From positions 62,001 through 126,000 of the forward strand of contig NZ_FOAF01000004.1 in assembly GCF_900109575.1 (NCBI RefSeq): a stretch of DNA of 64,000 nt, given 5' to 3'. Position 1 is the first letter of the stretch; every line of letters begins with the position of its first letter. The DNA is from Olivibacter domesticus (GTDB taxonomy: Bacteria; Bacteroidota; Bacteroidia; Sphingobacteriales; Sphingobacteriaceae). The position numbers and the translations under genes were made by a program. Positions 27,374-36,270 of this stretch are shown here, piece by piece. The notes below the pieces were generated by a model. The model did no database searches. It had not been told where the DNA came from and was given only the letters and a program-made list of their open reading frames with translations.

Positions 27374-29011
27374 TTACGGATTCTGTTTTAATCCATCCTG
27401 CAATAATATTTGTGCTTCAGGGATGTATTCTACAACTGCCTTATCTTCATAGCTTACTTCTTTAATCGGATTGCTACCTAAAAGATGTGCACCTGGAAAA
27501 TGCCGATCCATATTTTGCTTATTTCTAAATACATCTAATTTACGGTGTCCTTCATAGGCCAATTCCAATCGGCGTTCTTCTAACACAACGTCGATAACCG
27601 ATTTTCCATTAAGATTACTAGATGTATACAGTCCGGCGGTTGGAATGCCAGCCCTTGTTCGGATGAGGTTGACATCCTCCAATGCCTTTGCTTCATTACC
27701 TGTTTTAGCATAAGCTTCTGCTCTATTTAAGTACATCTCAGCAAGACGCGATACCACGGGCGACCATAATTGTGCTTGCCCTTCCTGTCCCGAACACTTT
27801 AATACATAATATTTAGGGAAGCCATTCCGTACCGCTAACTTTTTATCAATTAGCGCACGCTTCTTACCTTCGGCAGTTTGTATAAAATAGTGGTATCCGC
27901 CGTGGCCATCTGCTTCTTTTTCCAATTTCGTTGCAGCGCCATTTTCAGTGTAGGTATAGTCATCACCACTCTTAGTGACCTCTTTCCATTTATAGGTCGA
28001 TGAATTATCTGCATAAGTAGCCCATAAAACATTTTCATCGAGGACAACAGGCTCTATGAAATTGTTGCGTACATCCTCAGGAAACTCCCGTACCAACTCC
28101 AAATAGCTTCTAGAAGCATACATTTCTCCCCAGCCAGAGCCTAAAATACTCGCATAAAAAGAACCCACTGTGTACCAACCATTATCAGGGTAGTCAATAT
28201 TTGGCTTCAATTTTACGGCAAAAATAGTCTCACTGTTATCCTCTGGTTTTATCGTTGGATACGTAGCTAGTTTATCCGTAGGGAGTAAACTAAACTTACC
28301 CGCATTGATCACTTTATCCGCGTACTCGATAGTTTTGGCATAATCTTCTTTGTAAAGGTACAAGCGCGATAATAGTGCCCAGCAAGCTTCTTTAGAAGCA
28401 AACGTATTATCCTTATCAGCCGTAAAAAGAGCAGCCGATTTTTGTAAATCTGCCTCTACTTGATCATACACTTCTCCAACGCTAGCTCTATTGGGGTGGT
28501 TAAGCGGGTTGGCATCCAGCTTTAAAGGAATCCCCAAGTTGGCGGCACCTTGGTTATAAGGTCTTCCAAAGATATCCAACAATTGAAAATGCATCAATGC
28601 TCTCAAATAGTAATTTTCGGCCAGAAATTGATCATTTGTGGTCGATTCTCCTTCCGTTATTGCTTCAATCACTTTATTAGCGCCTACAATTACCTCATAC
28701 GATTTTGTCCAATAAGTTGCTGTTCTCGAACTATTTGCAACACGCTGGTAATTGTAAGAAAAAAACAAGGGATCAGTAGTGGTACCACTTACCGACATAT
28801 TGTCTCCCGGAAATTCATGTAGAATATGCCATTCCGTTGCCCAAAGTTTCATCCGATGATAATTTCCTAAGGTAGCTGCTTCCAAACCTGTTTCAGAACC
28901 ACTAAGGTCTTCTCCTTTAACAGAATCATAAGGAGATTTATCTACGCTACATGCGGTAGCAATTAGTAAACCTGTAAAGGCAACCGCTATATTTTTTATA
29001 TGTATATTCAT
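27374..29011 (-). CDS. SusD/RagB-family outer-membrane lipoprotein
   Basis: Start chosen at ATG 29011 (MNIHIKNIAVAFTGLLIATAC), giving 545 aa. It has a lipobox LIATAC and lies 40 bp after the SusC stop. The open frame extends 62 codons further but only by running into susC. SusD-like N-terminal (ALMHFQLLDIFGRPYNQG) and RagB C-terminal (LAEMYLNRAEAYAKTGNE; VNLIRTRAGIP; VLEERRLELAYEGHRKLDVFR, given in part) segments are visible. Paired with SusC 29052-32030. Confidence 0.95.
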   Translation of the reverse strand: MNIHIKNIAVAFTGLLIATACSVDKSPYDSVKGEDLSGSETGLEAATLGNYHRMKLWATEWHILHEFPGDNMSVSGTTTDPLFFSYNYQRVANSSRTATYWTKSYEVIVGANKVIEAITEGESTTNDQFLAENYYLRALMHFQLLDIFGRPYNQGAANLGIPLKLDANPLNHPNRASVGEVYDQVEADLQKSAALFTADKDNTFASKEACWALLSRLYLYKEDYAKTIEYADKVINAGKFSLLPTDKLATYPTIKPEDNSETIFAVKLKPNIDYPDNGWYTVGSFYASILGSGWGEMYASRSYLELVREFPEDVRNNFIEPVVLDENVLWATYADNSSTYKWKEVTKSGDDYTYTENGAATKLEKEADGHGGYHYFIQTAEGKKRALIDKKLAVRNGFPKYYVLKCSGQEGQAQLWSPVVSRLAEMYLNRAEAYAKTGNEAKALEDVNLIRTRAGIPTAGLYTSSNLNGKSVIDVVLEERRLELAYEGHRKLDVFRNKQNMDRHFPGAHLLGSNPIKEVSYEDKAVVEYIPEAQILLQDGLKQNP

Positions 29012-29051
29012 ATTATTTATCTTCAATTTTTTTCGAAATTCACTGCCTTGC

Positions 29052-32030
29052 TTACAAGGAAACATTGATACCAAAAGTAAACCTCCGTGGTAATGGATAG
29101 GGCGACATATTATCACTTTCGCCACTAAAATCTGTTGTATTTTCCGGATTATCTGGTGGGAACAACATGGAGCCATTGATAGCAGCTTCCGGATCAATTC
29201 CAGAATAATTCGTTATTGTGAAAAGATTATCCACGGATGCAAAAGCGCTTAGACCTTTTAGACCTAAACGTTTTGTAAGTTTTTCGGAGAAGCGATAGCC
29301 AGCCGTAATATTCCGCAAGCGTAAATAACTAGCTTCTTCTACATATCTTGAAGACACTTTGTTAGCATTCAAATTTCCACCGTAAATGAGCTGTGGATGT
29401 GTGGCATTCGTGTTCTCGGGAGTCCATCTAGACCACCCATCCTTCAAAATCATTTGATTATAGGTAGGATATGCGCCGTCGGCGTCAAAGAGTTCGCGCC
29501 CCCCATTGTAAGCCATTGCTCCTTTAGAGAAAGAAAAATTAGCATTTAAAAATATATTTTTGTAGGTAAGCGCTGTACCAAAACCTCCGTAAAAATCAGG
29601 GGTAGAATTACCCACTTTTTGTAAGGTGGCATCGTTATAATTGCTGGTCATCGTTGTTTCACCGGTCTCTGGGTTTACCTGTTCCCATTGTGGAGCGCCG
29701 TTCTCTGTATTCACCCCAGCCCATTTACGCATATACCAAGTATCCACGTCCTGTCCTACTTCTATAATACGCATACCAGAAATTTGTCGACCTCCATACA
29801 GTTCCGTAATTCTATTCACGTTTCGACCGATGTTCATATCCACATGCCAATTGAAATCTTTCCCTTTAAAGATGTCGGCGCCTAACGTAAATTCAATACC
29901 GCGGTTACGTACAGCACCTATATTGTCCCAATAACCACTAAAGCCTGAAACTGCCGGCAGTGGTACAAAGTGTAATAAGCCACTGGTACTTTTATTATAC
30001 ACCTCAAGTGTTCCCTCTAACCTTTCAAATAAACCAAATTCAAGCCCTACGTTGGTATCATACGTACGTTCCCAAGTTAAGTCTTCATTACCTATCTGGT
30101 TTGGAAATGCAGCTGGCAAACCATTATATTGTGCAGCTAGTGAATACAATTCATACTGTGGATAAAAGGAAAGCGGTGTGTTTCCTACACTTCCATGTGC
30201 TACTTTTAATCGTAAATAATCAATTTTTTCTATGTCAAAGAAGCTTTCATTGTGGATGTTCCACGAACCACTAATAGCATAAAAATTTCCATATTTATGC
30301 TTCTCACCAAAACGAGAAGCCCCATCTCTTCTGAAAGACACCTGCAAATTATAACGATTATCATAACCATAGTTTGCATTAAACAATACAGACTGGAAGG
30401 CATAATCAAACTTTGTTCCTTCCATTTTTAATGGTTCTGAGGCAGCATTAATCGTGGAAGCACCGGCAACAATCCCTATACCGGTAGCATCTACGTCGTT
30501 ATATTGATAATCACTGTATTCATAGGCGGCTAACGCATTGATGGTATGCTTACCAAAAGAATTCTGGTAATTCAGCATCTGATTTGTAAAACGCGTAGTC
30601 CGTTTTGAGATGATATTATTTATTTGTCCCTTCGTTCCGAGCCCTGCATTTGAACGTGGATCTGTATAACCTAAGGATTCGGCGTTGGTATAGGTAATAT
30701 TGTTGGTTGACACAAAGGAGAAATGATCGCTGATATCATATTGAAAATCAGCATTTGCTATAGTATTAACATTAGAACCCTTCGTATAGTTCCACTGAAG
30801 ATCGTACAAATAATTTTGCGCATCTCGCCCATACCAATTAACACCGCTAACTTGGGGGTTTACCACCGTTCCATCGGCATTGTAAGGTTTATCCCAAGGT
30901 AGATAACGGAACATATCGTATAATGAATGCTGTCTATCATCTGTAGCCGTATAAGTAGCTGAAATTTTCGGTTTAAACGTTAAGCGTTTACTTATCTTGT
31001 AGTCCACATTCATCCGTCCGGAGAATCTTTCATAGCCATATCCTTTAACAGAGCCCTCTTCTTTAAAATAATTTCCTCCGGCATAAATCTTAGCTTTTTC
31101 AGTAGCGCCCATATATGACACACTATAATCTTGTGTGACGCCGTTTTGTGAACTTAAATCAAGCCAGTCTGTATTGGTATTTAATAAATCCGGCGTGTAA
31201 TAATCAGGGATAGATCCGGGGTTAGCAAATTGGCCATAATAGTCATACAATTGCTGGGAATTCATCAGCTTAAAATTACCCGTATTCAATACAGAGACGC
31301 CCCCTTTAGCACTGGCACTAATGGTACTTGTCCCCTCCCCTTTAGCAGATTTGGTTGTTACTACCATTACGCCGTTTGCACCCCTCGAACCGTACAAAGC
31401 TGCAGCCGCAGCATCTTTCAACACGGTCATGCTTTCCACATCTTGTGGGTTTAAGTTCGGTACTCCTTGCCAGATCACACCATCCACTACCCAAAGCGGG
31501 TCGACCGACGAGCGGATAGAGCTTTTTCCTCTGATTCGCAACGTAGGTTGCGCACCGGGTCTGCCAGTATTGGCAGAAACATCTACCCCTGCCACCTTTC
31601 CTTGCATCATATTTGCAATATTAGGAGAGGTCACATCTTTTAATTTTTCACTGCTAACTGTTGCAATCGAACCGGTAAGGTTTTGTCTTTTTTGCGTACC
31701 GTAGCCGGTTACTATTACCTCCTCTAGCGCCGAGACGTCCTCTTTTAATGTCACCGTTATGGCAGCATCTCCATTCACCGCAACTTCTTGCTTTATAAAG
31801 CCAATATAGGTCACAATCAATGTTTTACTACTTCCTGATAAAGCAATCGAAAATGCTCCTTCCGCATTGGTTTGTGTGCCATTGGCCGGTGTTCCTTTTT
31901 CAATGACCGACACACCGGGCAGCGGAGATCCTTGGCTATCTACCACCTTCCCTGTAATTTTTTCTTGTTGTGCCATTGCCTGCGTGAAGCCAAAAAAGCA
32001 TATCCACAACAATAATAATAGTTTGTTCAT
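29052..32030 (-). CDS. SusC/RagA-family TonB-dependent receptor (no STN domain)
   Basis: Protein of 992 aa: short signal (MNKLLLLLWICFFGFTQAMA), CarboxypepD_reg-like domain (about 24-100, KITGKVVDSQGSPLPGVSVI), EEVIVTGYGTQKRQNLTGSI TonB box/plug, AAALYGSRGANGVMVVTTK and a beta-barrel ending RRFTFGINVSL. Two strong GCAATCGATTGC-type operators lie 190-240 bp upstream, the same type found before the 724-aa hydrolase, the sulfatase and an ECF sigma gene. This is consistent with joint control, though the matching regulator is not identified. Confidence 0.95.
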   Translation of the reverse strand: MNKLLLLLWICFFGFTQAMAQQEKITGKVVDSQGSPLPGVSVIEKGTPANGTQTNAEGAFSIALSGSSKTLIVTYIGFIKQEVAVNGDAAITVTLKEDVSALEEVIVTGYGTQKRQNLTGSIATVSSEKLKDVTSPNIANMMQGKVAGVDVSANTGRPGAQPTLRIRGKSSIRSSVDPLWVVDGVIWQGVPNLNPQDVESMTVLKDAAAAALYGSRGANGVMVVTTKSAKGEGTSTISASAKGGVSVLNTGNFKLMNSQQLYDYYGQFANPGSIPDYYTPDLLNTNTDWLDLSSQNGVTQDYSVSYMGATEKAKIYAGGNYFKEEGSVKGYGYERFSGRMNVDYKISKRLTFKPKISATYTATDDRQHSLYDMFRYLPWDKPYNADGTVVNPQVSGVNWYGRDAQNYLYDLQWNYTKGSNVNTIANADFQYDISDHFSFVSTNNITYTNAESLGYTDPRSNAGLGTKGQINNIISKRTTRFTNQMLNYQNSFGKHTINALAAYEYSDYQYNDVDATGIGIVAGASTINAASEPLKMEGTKFDYAFQSVLFNANYGYDNRYNLQVSFRRDGASRFGEKHKYGNFYAISGSWNIHNESFFDIEKIDYLRLKVAHGSVGNTPLSFYPQYELYSLAAQYNGLPAAFPNQIGNEDLTWERTYDTNVGLEFGLFERLEGTLEVYNKSTSGLLHFVPLPAVSGFSGYWDNIGAVRNRGIEFTLGADIFKGKDFNWHVDMNIGRNVNRITELYGGRQISGMRIIEVGQDVDTWYMRKWAGVNTENGAPQWEQVNPETGETTMTSNYNDATLQKVGNSTPDFYGGFGTALTYKNIFLNANFSFSKGAMAYNGGRELFDADGAYPTYNQMILKDGWSRWTPENTNATHPQLIYGGNLNANKVSSRYVEEASYLRLRNITAGYRFSEKLTKRLGLKGLSAFASVDNLFTITNYSGIDPEAAINGSMLFPPDNPENTTDFSGESDNMSPYPLPRRFTFGINVSL

Positions 32031-32221
32031 ACGTTGTTTACGTTTTGTTTATGTGTATTTATTAAGTTTGTATATGTTATGGATATTTCGCACGAAGAAA
32101 TACCATTTTTTTACATAATAAGAGGTGATCTAACGCCTATCAGCAGTATCTCTAACCCTTATCCGCCATTTAGATAGAACAATTATATTGTTCCTACAAC
32201 GGTTATACAAATTCAAACACA

Positions 32222-32237
32222 ACGAAATCGATTGCGT
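32222..32237. promoter_or_regulatory. LacI-type operator A upstream of susC (29052-32030)
   Basis: ACGAAATCGATTGCGT has a central AATCGATT palindrome. Its centre is 33 bp (about three helical turns) from operator B, so two dimers or a tetramer could bind on the same face. Confidence 0.55.
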
Positions 32238-32254
32238 AATTTTACGGTTGCAGC

Positions 32255-32270
32255 ACGCAATCGATTGCTT
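32255..32270. promoter_or_regulatory. LacI-type operator B upstream of susC (29052-32030)
   Basis: ACGCAATCGATTGCTT contains the 12-bp perfect palindrome GCAATCGATTGC, identical to the core at 49860-49871. Confidence 0.6.
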
Positions 32271-32400
32271 AGAAATTAAAAATCAGTAACGGTACTGTTT
32301 TTTGTCTTTGCAGTTCCGGCCTTTCATATTGGACTATTTTGTATTTATTTAGATAAAAAAATAAGCGCTGAAATCTTAGCTATTGACCTTGCTAAATATA

Positions 32401-32430
32401 AGATGCCCGAAGATAAATCTCCGGGCATCT
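32401..32430 (-). terminator. Intrinsic terminator of the GH95 gene
   Basis: AGATGCCCG and CGGGCATCT form a 9-bp perfect stem with a 12-nt loop. It is 43 bp past the GH95 stop codon and separates that gene from the susC promoter. It has T-runs on the plus side (TTTAAGTTT) and could work in both directions. Confidence 0.7.
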
Positions 32431-32472
32431 TTAAGTTTAAATAATTACAACTTTCTTTTTCGCATTTCTGAT

Positions 32473-34860
32473 TTAACCGAAATCTTTTATATCCAGTGTA
32501 TATAATTTCCCCTTTACAAAGGGTATCGTTTTGGCCTTGCCCTTATATACAATCGTTTTCAGCCCTGCTTGATCCGCAACTATAGCTGCTTTTGTTAGTT
32601 CGCCTTTTTTCCAGATGAGACTCACAGTAAAACCGCCACGTGCGCGCAATCCATTTATCTCACCACTTTCCCAAGCTTTAGGCAATGCAGGAAGCAATGC
32701 AATTTCTCCTGTCTGCGACTGCATCAACATTTCTGCTACACCTGCTGTAGCCCCCATATTTCCGTCTAGCTGAAAAGGAGGATGCGCATCCAATAAATTA
32801 GCATAAGAACCTGCTCCATCACCATCATAGCTCATTTCACCCGAAGATTTCTTATTGGCGCCCGCTGGCTTTATCACCATCTTATATAACTTCAGCGCTC
32901 TATTACCATCTTTTAAACGCGACCAAAAATTCACTTTCCATCCAAGCGACCATCCTGTTGCCTCGTCTCCCCGCGCTTCTAAACTTATTTGCGCTGCTTT
33001 CGCTAAAGCCGGCGTTTTGAGCGGCGAAATCTGCCTGCCAGGATGCAGTGCAAAAAGATGAGAAACGTGCCGATGTTTATTATTTGGATCATCAACATCT
33101 TCTTTCCACTCCTGCAATTGACCCCACTTACCAATCATTGGGGGTAATATTTTATCTCTTATATTTCTCGCACTATCAGCGAAAGCCTGATCTCCTAAAA
33201 TATTACTCGCTTCCACGCAGTTATTTAATATATCCCAGGCTATTTGATGATCCATAGATGCGCCCCCAGAAATCCCCCCATGCTCAGGCGAATAAGATGG
33301 AGAAGAAACTAAGTACCCCTTTTCATCGGGTGTTAGGTAATCCATCCAAAATAAGGCTGCTTCCTTCATAATCGGATAGGCTTTATTACGGAGGTAATCG
33401 ATGTTTTGATTATAGGCATAATGCTCCCATACGTGCTGCGTTAACCAAGCAGCGCCTCCCGGAAAGAAACCCCAGGGCAATCCACTATTGATGGCGGTAT
33501 ACCCAAAAGCATTATTCATCGTATTCACCATCCAACCGCGTGTATGAAAAAAATCATATGCACTTTTTTTACCCGGTTCAACCAAGCTTTCGATATAGTT
33601 AATCAGCGGTTCATGGCATTCAGCAAGATTCGTTACTTCTGCTGGCCAATATAACATTTGCTCATTGATGTTAGTATGGTAATCTGCGGCCCAAGGTGGA
33701 TTGACGCTATTATTCCATTTTCCCTGTAAATGCATAGGCATAGCTCCAGGACGCGAAGCGGCAATCATTAAGTAGCGTCCATACTGAAAATACAGCTCCT
33801 CCAATCCCACATCTTCTTTTCCTTCAAAGAAATCCTTCTGCCGTTCATTGGTAGGGATTGATGCATTTGAAGGTCCTTCAAGCTTAAATGCTACCCGATT
33901 AAATAATTGGGAATAGTCTGCCACATGTTCTTTCAATAACTTATCATAAGTCTCTCCTTTTACTGCATTTAATCGTGTACGCACGGTTTTTTCATAATCA
34001 TTACCTTTATATGTTGGGTATTGCATAGTATATTCCGTAGCAGCAGTGTGCAAAATAACGAGGCTTTTTGCCTGTTCTACCTTGACTTTCCCCTCTTTAT
34101 AACTTACTTTTCCATCACTTACAATACTGTAGGCTGTTTCAAATGCTTGTTTATTATTAGGTACTTGTCCAAAGAAGGAATACACATCGTCTTGAAAAGT
34201 CTCTTTATTTTTTTGTTGCGGCGTCGAATAGTTTATTTCATAGCTTTCGGGAGTGGTCGACTCAAATTTGTAAACCATCACCCCTTTTGGGTAGTTACCA
34301 AAAAAGGTACGTCTATATTGGTTTTTCCCAATAGTGTAACTTACTGTTCCAATGGCCTTTGTGATATCTAACGCTCGCCGATAGTTCTCCACCTTTGCCG
34401 CTCCATGACCAACACGCACAAATAAATCACCCATTGTTTGTTGCGAGCCAAAATCACCCCAGTCTGTATGATCGCCTGCCTGCTTCTTAGGAGGAAGACC
34501 TGTCATCCGTTGAGCTACCAACTCATTTGCCTCCTTTAAGTTTCCCTTTTTGATTAGCTCCCGTACCTGATTAAGGTATTTCCATGCATCGGGTTTATTC
34601 CCATAATTATAAGCGGGATTAGCTCCCGGCCCACCCGACCAAAGCGAGCCTTCCGAAAATTGGATTTGCTCTTCGTCTATGCCGCCAAAAAACATCACTC
34701 CTATATACCCATTCCCTATAGGTAAAGCCTCACGCATCCAATCCTTCGCTGGTTCATTATACCATAGTGTAAGATCTTCCTCTTGAGCGCTGGTGTTTTT
34801 TAAAAAAAAGCATACATATAGGATGATAAAGAGAGGTATTCTAAGTTTTACTGGCATCAT
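32473..34860 (-). CDS. GH95-family alpha-L-fucosidase, exported
   Basis: Protein of 795 aa, full length for GH95. It has a Sec signal (to about residue 25, FFLKNTSAQ), an N-terminal beta domain ([20 protein letters not shown]) and an (alpha/alpha)6 barrel. The active-site residues known from the family are visible: the Asn pair in [18 protein letters not shown] (Asn397, Asn399), the acid Glu in SYSPEHGG (Glu526) and QLDGNMG (Asp699). GH95 inverting enzymes remove alpha-1,2-linked L-fucose; some members act on L-galactose. The fucP-type direct-repeat operator is located 53 bp upstream, supporting the fucose role. It has its own terminator, so it is a single-gene unit or follows the Gfo/Idh gene (145-bp gap). 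Confidence 0.93.
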   Translation of the reverse strand: MMPVKLRIPLFIILYVCFFLKNTSAQEEDLTLWYNEPAKDWMREALPIGNGYIGVMFFGGIDEEQIQFSEGSLWSGGPGANPAYNYGNKPDAWKYLNQVRELIKKGNLKEANELVAQRMTGLPPKKQAGDHTDWGDFGSQQTMGDLFVRVGHGAAKVENYRRALDITKAIGTVSYTIGKNQYRRTFFGNYPKGVMVYKFESTTPESYEINYSTPQQKNKETFQDDVYSFFGQVPNNKQAFETAYSIVSDGKVSYKEGKVKVEQAKSLVILHTAATEYTMQYPTYKGNDYEKTVRTRLNAVKGETYDKLLKEHVADYSQLFNRVAFKLEGPSNASIPTNERQKDFFEGKEDVGLEELYFQYGRYLMIAASRPGAMPMHLQGKWNNSVNPPWAADYHTNINEQMLYWPAEVTNLAECHEPLINYIESLVEPGKKSAYDFFHTRGWMVNTMNNAFGYTAINSGLPWGFFPGGAAWLTQHVWEHYAYNQNIDYLRNKAYPIMKEAALFWMDYLTPDEKGYLVSSPSYSPEHGGISGGASMDHQIAWDILNNCVEASNILGDQAFADSARNIRDKILPPMIGKWGQLQEWKEDVDDPNNKHRHVSHLFALHPGRQISPLKTPALAKAAQISLEARGDEATGWSLGWKVNFWSRLKDGNRALKLYKMVIKPAGANKKSSGEMSYDGDGAGSYANLLDAHPPFQLDGNMGATAGVAEMLMQSQTGEIALLPALPKAWESGEINGLRARGGFTVSLIWKKGELTKAAIVADQAGLKTIVYKGKAKTIPFVKGKLYTLDIKDFG

Positions 34861-34912
34861 TAATTAAGTTTAATTGCATAGATAATGCATTATGTTTTTA
34901 TTTCAAACAATA

Positions 34913-34951
34913 ATGTGAGCGAAGTATTCAGCTATTTTAGCATGTTAAACG
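34913..34951 (-). promoter_or_regulatory. AraC-type direct-repeat operator upstream of GH95
   Basis: Half-sites ATGTGAGCG (34913-34921) and ATTTTAGCA (34934-34942) are 21 bp apart, with AAGTATTCAGCT between them. Aligned without gaps to the fucP operator, 23 of the first 30 positions match, including ATTCAG and the whole second half-site. Confidence 0.65.
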
Positions 34952-35005
34952 AAGCATTACAAAATTGTTTTGTCACGGCTTTCAAAACACATGCTTGTTC
35001 TGACT

Positions 35006-35989
35006 TTATTGCTTTCCAGTTAGTGTGTCCAGCACTTTCATTACTTCCAGTCCTTCCTCTACACTACAGGGATTACTTCCTTCCCCCTTGAAATATGCCA
35101 CCACTGCCTCAATCATTGGCTGCTGCACGTGCGTTAATGGCTCAAAAGAAAAGGACGCGGTACCATCTTGATTAATAAGCTCGATGGGCTGTTTATTAAA
35201 AATGGAAAAGCTCAGTTTACCTTCAGATCCTAAAATCTGACAATTGTCTATCTCTTCAAAAGCATTAAAATTCCATGTACCATTAAAAAGGAGGTCGTTT
35301 TGAAATAAAATTTGACCGGCAACGACATCATCTGCTTGGTATAAGCCTGTTTGATTATGAGATATTCCACATACTTCTTTTATGGCACCAAAAAAATAAT
35401 ACATTAAATCAACTTGGTGCGGTGCAAGATCATGAAAAAGTCCGCCGCCCGATTGACCTGGATCTAAACGCCATTTAATTTTTGGATCCTGTAACGCCGT
35501 TCCGGTTAAGGGCTTGTTCGCCAATTGCAGTAAAACCATTTGTGGCTTACCAATAGTGTTTTCTTCTAGAAGCGTCTTAATTTTTTTAAAATAGGGCTGT
35601 TCTCTTCGATAATGTGCGACACTAAGTTTGTTCTTGTTGTTATGCACAGCTGCTACCAGTTTTTTTGCCCGTTCAACACTCAATACCATTGGTTTCTCCA
35701 CATATACATCTTTTCCTGCTTCTAATGCAGCGATTGCGTAGGTATCATGCGTATCTGGCGGAGTAGCAATATAAATAGCGTTAATTTCAGGATCTTCAAT
35801 AAGTTTTTGAGCATCCGTAAACCATTTTTGTATACCATGCCGTAAGGCATAATCCCTCACTTTCTCTTCATCCCTACGCATTACCGCTACTAGACGCGAA
35901 TCTTTTACCTTTTGGAAAGCAGGGCCACTTTTCACTTCCGTCACATCACCGGCCCCTATCATTCCCCAGTTTATTGTTTTTGTTTTCAT
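35006..35989 (-). CDS. Gfo/Idh/MocA-family oxidoreductase, cytoplasmic
   Basis: Protein of 327 aa without a signal peptide, unlike the other Gfo/Idh proteins here. The Rossmann motif is NWGMIGAGDVTEVKSGPAF (residues 6-24), followed by IYIATPPDTHDTYAIAAL, the catalytic VYVEKPMVLS (EKP, about 95) and a C-terminal substrate domain with GGGLFHDLAPHQVDLMYYFFG (conserved Asp/His, given in part). A typical NAD(P)-dependent sugar or inositol dehydrogenase. It lies between the GH95 gene and the 724-aa hydrolase, so its substrate may be a sugar released by them; not determinable. Confidence 0.92.
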   Translation of the reverse strand: MKTKTINWGMIGAGDVTEVKSGPAFQKVKDSRLVAVMRRDEEKVRDYALRHGIQKWFTDAQKLIEDPEINAIYIATPPDTHDTYAIAALEAGKDVYVEKPMVLSVERAKKLVAAVHNNKNKLSVAHYRREQPYFKKIKTLLEENTIGKPQMVLLQLANKPLTGTALQDPKIKWRLDPGQSGGGLFHDLAPHQVDLMYYFFGAIKEVCGISHNQTGLYQADDVVAGQILFQNDLLFNGTWNFNAFEEIDNCQILGSEGKLSFSIFNKQPIELINQDGTASFSFEPLTHVQQPMIEAVVAYFKGEGSNPCSVEEGLEVMKVLDTLTGKQ

Positions 35990-36270
35990 CCTATTATTTT
36001 GCTTTAATTACTGATGAGCGCTCGAGTAAATAACCGAAGCGACAGCGAAGCTCATTGACACCTGAAAATTTAAATATTTGTCAATAATAATTGCTCTGTG
36101 TGTCAATATTATTTACATCTCGGTTCCTTCTTTAAATAGTTAATTCGTTATTACACGTATGCGCCATTGATGGTTTAACCTATCGGGGTCCTACCTTGTT
36201 CAGAGCGATTAAAATAAAAAATATGCACGGTTCCTATAAATTGCTTTTACAAACGTCGACATTTTCCTTA

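Larger units (their letters stand above)
32031..32472. other. 442-bp spacer with operators and GH95 terminator
   Basis: No gene. It holds paired LacI-type operators (32222-32270) and the terminator of the GH95 gene (32401-32430). The remainder is AT-rich. Confidence 0.7.

Noticed and set aside
34885-35091. 68-codon plus-strand frame between GH95 and Gfo/Idh
   Set aside because: It overlaps the 3' end of the Gfo/Idh gene and covers the AraC-type operator; no sign of a real protein.
36010-36060. Repeat shared with 60590-60640 (ACCGAAG, AGCGA, GCTCAT words)
   Set aside because: The resemblance is partial and needs several gaps; too weak to call as a repeat family without a search.
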